Source of the DNA: Leptospira brenneri
GTDB lineage: Bacteria; Spirochaetota; Leptospiria; Leptospirales; Leptospiraceae
DNA length: 64,000 nt
Assembly (NCBI RefSeq): GCF_002812125.1
Contig: NZ_NPDQ01000006.1
Coordinates: 1-64,000 of the forward strand
Direction of reading: 5' to 3'
Below the pieces are notes generated by a model. It was not told the origin of the DNA. It saw nothing but the letters and a program-made list of their open reading frames with translations, and searched no databases. Both the position numbers and the translations under genes were made by a program. Position 1 is the stretch's first letter. Every line of letters starts with the position of its first letter. This document shows positions 59,148 through 64,000 of this stretch, one piece after another.

Positions 59148-59176
59148 AAAAAAAGGCTGAAATGTTTTCAGCCTTT
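59148..59176 (-). terminator. Terminator between RND gene and the hydrolase cluster
   Basis: A perfect 11-bp stem AAAGGCTGAAA/TTTCAGCCTTT (59152-59162 and 59166-59176) with a 3-base loop. Read on the minus strand it is followed by seven T, making a good terminator for the hydrolase genes. Read on the plus strand only three T follow, so it may also end the pump operon. Confidence 0.85.
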
Positions 59177-59225
59177 AAGTCAAAACCTATGGTAAAAACC
59201 AAAGATTTCTAATCAGACAGAATCA

Positions 59226-60008
59226 TTAACGAGTTCCCTCGTTTTTAATTTCACTATGATTCTTATACAATCCAGTGGCTGTTAAAGAAGGTGCTCTAAC
59301 ATGACCTGTGTATTGTGTATAAGTAGTGCTTCCACTTACGATGGAAGATTGGCATTTATCAAGTCCACCAGCACGGTTGTATCCGCAGGAAGAGTGGTAT
59401 GCCACAGCATAGTCGTCTTCTCCTGGAAGGATTGCAGACGGTCCAAAAGCACCTTTATAACCAGGTACATGGTTGATCTGAATTCCACCTGTGTTGTTGT
59501 GATTGAATGCGCCACGTGCAGTGGATACGATGAGAGATTTGTCCATCGCATTTCCTGCAAATCCAAATGTTACTCCATTTAATGCAGAGGCAAGTTCCGA
59601 TCCACCAGAAGCCGCAGCAAGAGCTGTTACTTTTGTAAGATTGAATCCTTTTGCCGATGCTGTAGAACCTAGGTTTGACAACCAGAATTCTATCGCATAA
59701 CACCCTGCAGAGTGACAAACGATTTTGCAAGAGTTAGACCCTTTGCAGTAGTTCGTAAGTCCGGTTGCAATATTTGTTTGTGCACGGGCAGATCCGTAAG
59801 TTCTTGGGTCAGAAGTTCCATCGTAACCGATGAAAATTTTAGATCCGGAAACTGTATTCGCAGAGGTTCCCCAATACGAATTTACGTCTGTCGTTCCCAC
59901 GCCGTTGTGGTTTTTGTCTGATTTACCGTGAATGAACACGGTGTATGTTTGTGCACTGAGCGATCCTGCAAACAGCATCGCAAGTACAGTGGTTATGGTT
60001 CTTCGCAT
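59226..60008 (-). CDS. Secreted serine-hydrolase-like protein, copy 1
   Basis: A 260-residue secreted protein with a signal peptide ending LSAQ (residue 20). The mature part reads as an alpha/beta hydrolase of PGAP1/lipase type: VFIHGKSD (oxyanion His-Gly at 27-28), then IVCHSAGCYAIEFW with the nucleophile S100 in HSAG, and H251 near the C-terminus. The acid residue could be one of the Asp in GEDDYAVAYHSSC. Many Cys suggest disulfides. It lacks an eight-residue-scale insertion (EGIWPF-type) present in the two sister copies. ATG at 60008 with AAAGGG ahead is chosen over an upstream frame. Terminators precede and follow it, so it is a separate transcription unit. Confidence 0.75.
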   Translation of the reverse strand: MRRTITTVLAMLFAGSLSAQTYTVFIHGKSDKNHNGVGTTDVNSYWGTSANTVSGSKIFIGYDGTSDPRTYGSARAQTNIATGLTNYCKGSNSCKIVCHSAGCYAIEFWLSNLGSTASAKGFNLTKVTALAAASGGSELASALNGVTFGFAGNAMDKSLIVSTARGAFNHNNTGGIQINHVPGYKGAFGPSAILPGEDDYAVAYHSSCGYNRAGGLDKCQSSIVSGSTTYTQYTGHVRAPSLTATGLYKNHSEIKNEGTR

Positions 60009-60092
60009 TTTTTTTTCCCTTTCCTGATTTTCTATATTACGACACAAATTGCAAAATTAAGTCAAATATGTCAAATTATATATCTTTGGGGC

Positions 60093-60122
60093 AAAAAAAA
60101 GGCCAGCCGATGGGGCTGACCT
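60093..60122 (-). terminator. Terminator after copy 2 of the hydrolase family
   Basis: On the minus strand AGGTCAGCC pairs with GGCTGGCCT around a 5-base loop (60100-60122), with one G-T mismatch, then eight T (60093-60100). It lies 43 bp after the copy 2 stop and separates copy 2 from copy 1. Confidence 0.82.
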
Positions 60123-60164
60123 CTTTTCCTTTCTTCTTTTAAGAAGAACGAAGGTTTCGGTGGC

Positions 60165-60971
60165 TTACCGATATCCTTCCGATTTGATTTCGCTGTGGTC
60201 TAGGTAAAGACCAGTAGCCGTTACAGAGGGAGCACGGTAGTGTCCTGTGTATTGGGTGTAAGTTACGTTAGAGTTGAAAGGCCAAATTCCTTCGCTTTGA
60301 GTGAGGGAAGATTGGCATTTGTTCAGTCCACCTGCTTTGTTGTATCCGCAAGAAGAGTGGTATGCCACAGCATAATCATCTTCTCCAGGAAGGATTGCTG
60401 ATGCACCAAACATTCCTTTGTAACCAGGAACATGATTTACCGCAACTCCTGCAGTGTTGTTGTGATTGAATGCGCCACGTGCAGTGGATACGATGAGAGA
60501 TTTGTCCATCGCGTTTCCTGCGAACCCAAATGTGATTCCGTTCAGAGCAGAAGCGAGTTCCGATCCACCAGAAGCCGCAGCAAGAGCTGTTACTTTTGTG
60601 AGATTAAATCCTTTTGCTGACGCCGTAGAACCTAGGTTAGACAACCAATATTCGATCGCGTAACATCCAGCAGAGTGACAAACAATTTTACAAGTGTTTG
60701 CGCCTTTGCAGTAGTTCGTAAGTCCAGTGGCAATGTTTGTTTGTGCACGAGAAGTTCCGTAAGTTCTTGGGTCAGAAGTTCCATCGTAACCGATGAAAAT
60801 TTTAGATCCAGAAACAGAACTAGTGGAAGATCCCCAGTATCCATTTACATCTGTGGTTCCCACACCGTTGTGGTTTTTGTCTGACTTACCGTGAATGAAC
60901 ACAGTGTAAGTTTGTGCACTGAGCGATCCTGCAAACAGCATCGCAAGTATTGTTGTGATTGAGCTACGCAT
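60165..60971 (-). CDS. Secreted serine-hydrolase-like protein, copy 2
   Basis: A 268-residue protein very similar to its neighbours over its whole length. Same features: signal peptide to LSAQ, VFIHGKSDKNHNG, nucleophile motif IVCHSAGCYAIEYW, SSCGYNKAGGLNKCQSS, and the C-terminal His in YLDHSEIKSEG. It has the insertion EGIWPF (absent in copy 1). The ribosome site is AAAGGAAAA/AAAGGG. It is probably co-transcribed with copy 3, 48 bp upstream without a terminator. Confidence 0.75.
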   Translation of the reverse strand: MRSSITTILAMLFAGSLSAQTYTVFIHGKSDKNHNGVGTTDVNGYWGSSTSSVSGSKIFIGYDGTSDPRTYGTSRAQTNIATGLTNYCKGANTCKIVCHSAGCYAIEYWLSNLGSTASAKGFNLTKVTALAAASGGSELASALNGITFGFAGNAMDKSLIVSTARGAFNHNNTAGVAVNHVPGYKGMFGASAILPGEDDYAVAYHSSCGYNKAGGLNKCQSSLTQSEGIWPFNSNVTYTQYTGHYRAPSVTATGLYLDHSEIKSEGYR

Positions 60972-61019
60972 CCCTTTTTTCCTTTTCCTTTCTATTTAAA
61001 TGAAACCTATGTAATTTGA

Positions 61020-61826
61020 TTATCTCCAACCTTCGGTTTTGATTTGTCCGTGGTCGAGATAAAGTCCTGTGGAAGATACAGATGGTGCACGGTAGTGTCC
61101 ACTGTATTGGTTGTATGTTTTATTAGATCCAAATGGCCAGAGACCTTCATATTGAGTGAGGGACGCCTGACATTTGTTAAGTCCACCAGCACGGTTGTAT
61201 GCACAAGAAGAGTGATAAGCGACAGCATAATCATCTTCTCCTGGAAGGATGGCAGATGCGCCAAACATTCCTTTGTAACCAGGGACATGGTTCACCGCAA
61301 CTCCTGCAGTGTTGTTGTGATTGAATGCACCACGTGCCGTTGTAACGATGAGAGATTTGTCCATTGCGTTCCCACCAAAACCGAAAGTGATTCCGTTGAG
61401 TGCGTTCGCAAGCTCCGATCCACCAGAAGCCGCAGCAAGAGCTGTTACTTTTGTAAGATTGAATCCTTTTGCAGAAGCCGTAGAACCTAGGTTAGACAAC
61501 CAATATTCGATGGCATAACATCCTGCCGAGTGACAAACAATTTTACAAGAGTTTGATCCTTTGCAGTAGTTTGTAAGTCCGGTCGCAATATTTGTTTGTG
61601 CACGGGAAGAACCGTAGGATCTCGGGTCGCTAGTCCCATCGTAGCCAATAAAAATTCGAGTTCCACTGACCGAGTTTACTGAGGATCCCCAGTATCCGTT
61701 TACGTCCGTAGTTCCTACCCCGTTGTGGTTTTTGTCAGATTTTCCATGAATGAAGACTGTGTAAGTTTGGGCACTTAGGGATCCCGCTAAAAAAACGGCT
61801 GTTAGTGTGGCTAATATCTTTCGCAT
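61020..61826 (-). CDS. Secreted serine-hydrolase-like protein, copy 3
   Basis: A 268-residue protein, the first of the three in transcription order. Signal peptide ending LSAQ, VFIHGKSDKNHNG, nucleophile motif IVCHSAGCYAIEYW, EGLWPF insertion as in copy 2, and C-terminal DHGQIKTEGWR with the candidate catalytic His. It differs from copies 1 and 2 in TTARGAF for STARGAF and GGNAMDK for AGNAMDK. ATG at 61826 with AGGAT ahead is chosen over 61844. A promoter-like sequence precedes it. Confidence 0.75.
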   Translation of the reverse strand: MRKILATLTAVFLAGSLSAQTYTVFIHGKSDKNHNGVGTTDVNGYWGSSVNSVSGTRIFIGYDGTSDPRSYGSSRAQTNIATGLTNYCKGSNSCKIVCHSAGCYAIEYWLSNLGSTASAKGFNLTKVTALAAASGGSELANALNGITFGFGGNAMDKSLIVTTARGAFNHNNTAGVAVNHVPGYKGMFGASAILPGEDDYAVAYHSSCAYNRAGGLNKCQASLTQYEGLWPFGSNKTYNQYSGHYRAPSVSSTGLYLDHGQIKTEGWR

Positions 61827-61861
61827 TTTGATATCCTGGTTCAAAGATGTGTTCCCTTTGT

Positions 61862-61888
61862 TTTATAAGTTTGGCAAAAGATTGACAA
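61862..61888 (-). promoter_or_regulatory. Candidate promoter for hydrolase copy 3
   Basis: On the minus strand TTGTCA (61883-61888), a 15-bp spacer and TATAAA (61862-61867) lie 36 bases before the ATG. The spacer is short, so it is only a candidate. A TGACATTGTCA palindrome is 45 bp further upstream (61930-61940). Confidence 0.35.
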
Positions 61889-61970
61889 GAAATTTTTTTC
61901 CAAATTTAGACAAATTTTTAACATAAATTTGACATTGTCAGGGTTTTTTGGACAGGACTAGGGCTAGAAC

Positions 61971-64000
61971 CTAGGATTTTGCTAGGGGGATGCGGATGGT
62001 AAAAAGGGTTTTCCCGGGTTCGCTTTCCACATGGATGTTTCCATTGTGGTTTTCGATGATCTTTTGGACGATGGAAAGGCCAAGTCCCGTACCCATTCCG
62101 AGTTCCTTGGTGGTGAAAAAAGGTTCAAAGATACGAGGAAGGATTTCTTCCGGAATGCCTTTGCCATTGTCTTCAATTAGGACCAAAGCTTCCGTTTGTT
62201 CGTCTTTTAGTAGAATTCGGATTTTCCCCCCTTCCTTCGGGCAGGCTTGGATGGAGTTGTAGATCAGGTTTGTCCAAACTTGAACCAGTTCATCGGCGTG
62301 TCCGAGAATCACTGGGTCTCCCTCCACCTTCCAATCAATTTCGATGTTTTGTTTCCAACTTGTGGAATACATAGAAAGAACTGAATCGATTCCCTCTTTG
62401 AGAGAGAGGAGTTTTTGAGATTCTTTGGGTCCAGAATAGGAATGGTGTTTGAGTGCAAAAACAATTTTAGAAGCTCTTTCAACAGCGGTTTCAATAATCC
62501 CCAAATGGAATCCAATCACAAATTCATTTAGTTGCGATTGGAAAGTGAGTTTTCCTTCTTCCGTATCAAATAGTTGTTGGTATTCTTCTGGAACCACTTC
62601 CATCTTAAAATCAAAACAAGTATCAGCAAGGGAGATTGGATCGGGAATGGATTTGGATTTAAAAAATGCGATAAGTTCCTTTTTTCTTTTGAATCTTGAG
62701 GTAACTTCTGAACGTTTTTGGTCTTTAAACTCTGCAATGAATTTTTCTGCTAAAAGATCGTTGGCTGATTTGTTTTGATTGGTTCCAAAACTTTGCCCGT
62801 CTTTGATAAATTGAACACTCCCTTTAATGGCTGCTAGTGGGTTGTTGATCTCATGTGCTACGCTCGCGGCAATTTTGCCAAGAGTGGACATTCTTTCTGC
62901 TTGTAAGAGTTGTTCTTGGGTTTCTCTTAATTCTAAAATGGTTTGGTTTAGGGAAAGAGTTCGTTCTTCGATTTTTTGTTCTAATTGGAGTCTTGCATCC
63001 CGAACGATGGATATCATTTCATTGAAGCTATTGGATAACTCACCGATTTCATCTCTACTCGAAACTTTTACGGTAACAAATAGATCCCCCGCTTGCATTT
63101 TTCTGATTCCTGCAAGTAATCTTGTCAAAGGATAAACAATACTCGTTTTATGTAAAACCGGGTATAACATAAAGATGGTAAATAAGGAGAATAAAAGAGT
63201 AACGATTAGCCAAACTACTGTTTGATGGACTGTGTTTCTATATTCAATATAAGGGATTGCAATGAAAAAGTGATGGTTTTTAGCATGGAAGTCGGATGTC
63301 CAATAAATTCCATTTGGATCGGAGGAAAAAGATTCCAGTTTAAAGGATTCAAAGGTTGCTGGTCTATCTTGAAACTTCTTTATGATTTTTGCTGTATGGT
63401 CGGTTTTATTAATTCGAAAATTCTGGTTTTGAATATCAATGACTAGTTCCGTAAGATAAACAAAGGGATAAGTTGAACCTAACTCTAGTTGCGTTTTGAT
63501 ACTATGTTTTTCCCTGCTCATCTCATTTTGAAAGTCTGCGCGAAATCGGTTAAAAAGAAAATTGGCTACAATCGAAAGTATTAAATATAAGACCGTTAAG
63601 TTAAAGGTCATGATTTTGAATCCAACCGTTGACGGAATTGTTTCTTGGTTGAGCGAAACCAGAACAAGAATTGTCATGATAATGACTGTTAGGTTGGTAA
63701 GTAAAAATAAAAAGGTAGGTTTACTAAAATAATTTAGGTCAACTAAAATGTCTGCAAAGGCCAAGGATATAATTCCTAAAATGGCTAAAAGAAATCCCCC
63801 CGTATTCCTTTTTTTGGATCCTTGGAATTTGAAAAATTTTACAGTCAGCGCAAGGATGGTATGCCCAAGGATGAGACACAAAACACCAGCAATCGAGAGA
63901 ATTGAAAGTTGGACGATATGGGAAGAGGAGTGTTGGTTGGGAACATAGAATTCCATTTTGGGATCAAACTGGATTTCTCGGAAAAAGAAACCGGTCCCAT
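61971..64000 (-). CDS. Membrane sensor histidine kinase (5' end at or beyond window edge)
   Basis: Two-component sensor kinase, at least 661 residues. Order seen: four membrane helices (about residues 15-40, 53-73, 83-103, 115-137), an extracytoplasmic domain (about 140-240), a fifth helix (247-270), HAMP (about 275-325), a coiled linker, HisKA-type H box [14 protein letters not shown] with His near 368, and the ATPase domain ([39 protein letters not shown]). About 95 residues rich in Lys/Glu are inserted between the two DHp helices (about 385-480). The ATG at 63956 has no ribosome site and the frame stays open to the window end (GTGFFFREI before it), so the true start is probably further out. 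Confidence 0.88.
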   Translation of the reverse strand, partial: GTGFFFREIQFDPKMEFYVPNQHSSSHIVQLSILSIAGVLCLILGHTILALTVKFFKFQGSKKRNTGGFLLAILGIISLAFADILVDLNYFSKPTFLFLLTNLTVIIMTILVLVSLNQETIPSTVGFKIMTFNLTVLYLILSIVANFLFNRFRADFQNEMSREKHSIKTQLELGSTYPFVYLTELVIDIQNQNFRINKTDHTAKIIKKFQDRPATFESFKLESFSSDPNGIYWTSDFHAKNHHFFIAIPYIEYRNTVHQTVVWLIVTLLFSLFTIFMLYPVLHKTSIVYPLTRLLAGIRKMQAGDLFVTVKVSSRDEIGELSNSFNEMISIVRDARLQLEQKIEERTLSLNQTILELRETQEQLLQAERMSTLGKIAASVAHEINNPLAAIKGSVQFIKDGQSFGTNQNKSANDLLAEKFIAEFKDQKRSEVTSRFKRKKELIAFFKSKSIPDPISLADTCFDFKMEVVPEEYQQLFDTEEGKLTFQSQLNEFVIGFHLGIIETAVERASKIVFALKHHSYSGPKESQKLLSLKEGIDSVLSMYSTSWKQNIEIDWKVEGDPVILGHADELVQVWTNLIYNSIQACPKEGGKIRILLKDEQTEALVLIEDNGKGIPEEILPRIFEPFFTTKELGMGTGLGLSIVQKIIENHNGNIHVESEPGKTLFTIRIPLAKS

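Noticed and set aside
61044..61490. Plus-strand open frame of 148 residues opposite hydrolase copy 3, with matching frames opposite copies 1 and 2
   Set aside because: The frames recur only because the three genes are paralogs; composition (Ser, Val, Cys, Arg-rich) and lack of ribosome sites mark them as shadows.
59226..61844. Tandem repetition considered as a transposon or CRISPR-like repeat
   Set aside because: The repeat unit is a complete gene of about 800 bp with intact reading frames; there are no terminal inverted repeats, transposase or spacer pattern.
61951..61985. CTAGG/CCTAG repeats at the kinase stop codon as a terminator
   Set aside because: Short stem with no T-run on the minus strand; not supported.

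Overview
The window is a gene-dense, AT-rich stretch of a spirochaete chromosome, almost certainly Leptospira. The pointers are an OmpL1-family porin, an MBOAT acyltransferase followed by a GDSQ-type cell-surface protein of the kind common in this genus, frequent TTG/GTG starts, and several proteins I recognise only as spirochaete-type hypotheticals. A free-living saprophytic or intermediate species seems more likely than a strict pathogen, but that is inference. No tRNA, rRNA, IS element, prophage or CRISPR array is visible. No gap between genes exceeds about 180 bases, so there is no long unexplained non-coding stretch.

Layout. 1-5.5 kb: F1Fo ATP synthase operon (atpE end, then F, H, A, G, D, C). 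5.5-10.3 kb: an SLBB-like membrane protein, a 746-residue very acidic protein carrying seven copies of a short motif, and a GAF-GAF protein with a broken GGDEF domain. 10.3-12.8 kb: an AlgI-like O-acyltransferase and its SGNH-like partner. 12.7-15.8 kb: a DUF5808-like small protein, carA, an exported protein and the OmpL1-like porin. 15.9-21.5 kb: phhB, two EamA transporters, ung, an RlmL-like methyltransferase, an AI-2E-family permease and a cyclic-nucleotide-binding protein. 21.5-24.7 kb: bioD-bioA-bioB. 24.7-28.1 kb: a GPH-type symporter, a 59-residue protein, an SGNH hydrolase and serB. 28.1-34.1 kb, minus strand: aroE, folC, a TetR regulator, trpF, mutS. 34.2-39.7 kb: envelope and signalling genes, including two GHKL ATPases without a phosphoacceptor domain, an amidohydrolase-like protein that has lost its metal ligands, a four-S1-domain protein and trmL. 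39.7-49.9 kb: uvrB, lon, a class A PBP, a peptide-binding lipoprotein and an MsbA-like exporter. 49.9-53.9 kb: a zinc-ribbon protein, an acetyl-CoA hydrolase/CoA-transferase, a COG2907-like oxidoreductase and a methyltransferase. 53.9-59.1 kb: a CsoR/CstR-family repressor, DUF2892 protein, TolC-like protein and RND pump. 59.2-61.8 kb: three tandem paralogous secreted serine-hydrolase-like proteins. 61.9-64 kb: a membrane histidine kinase that runs to the window edge.

Three places best repay attention. (1) The CstR-like locus: the repressor keeps two Cys but has Tyr in place of the copper-binding His. A GGGTAT-type palindrome lies before its own start and a perfect 12-bp-arm palindrome before DUF2892-tolC-RND, and no periplasmic adaptor gene is present. 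(2) The acidic repeat protein and its GAF/degenerate-GGDEF neighbour, which look like a scaffold and reader pair with no catalytic site. (3) The triplicated secreted hydrolases with a conserved HSAG nucleophile and C-terminal His.

Gene packing is extreme. Several convergent pairs overlap at their 3' ends (30 to 96 bp), and many co-directional pairs overlap by 4 bp (ATGA or GTGA), implying translational coupling. Intrinsic terminators are visible only after the porin and around the triplicated genes.
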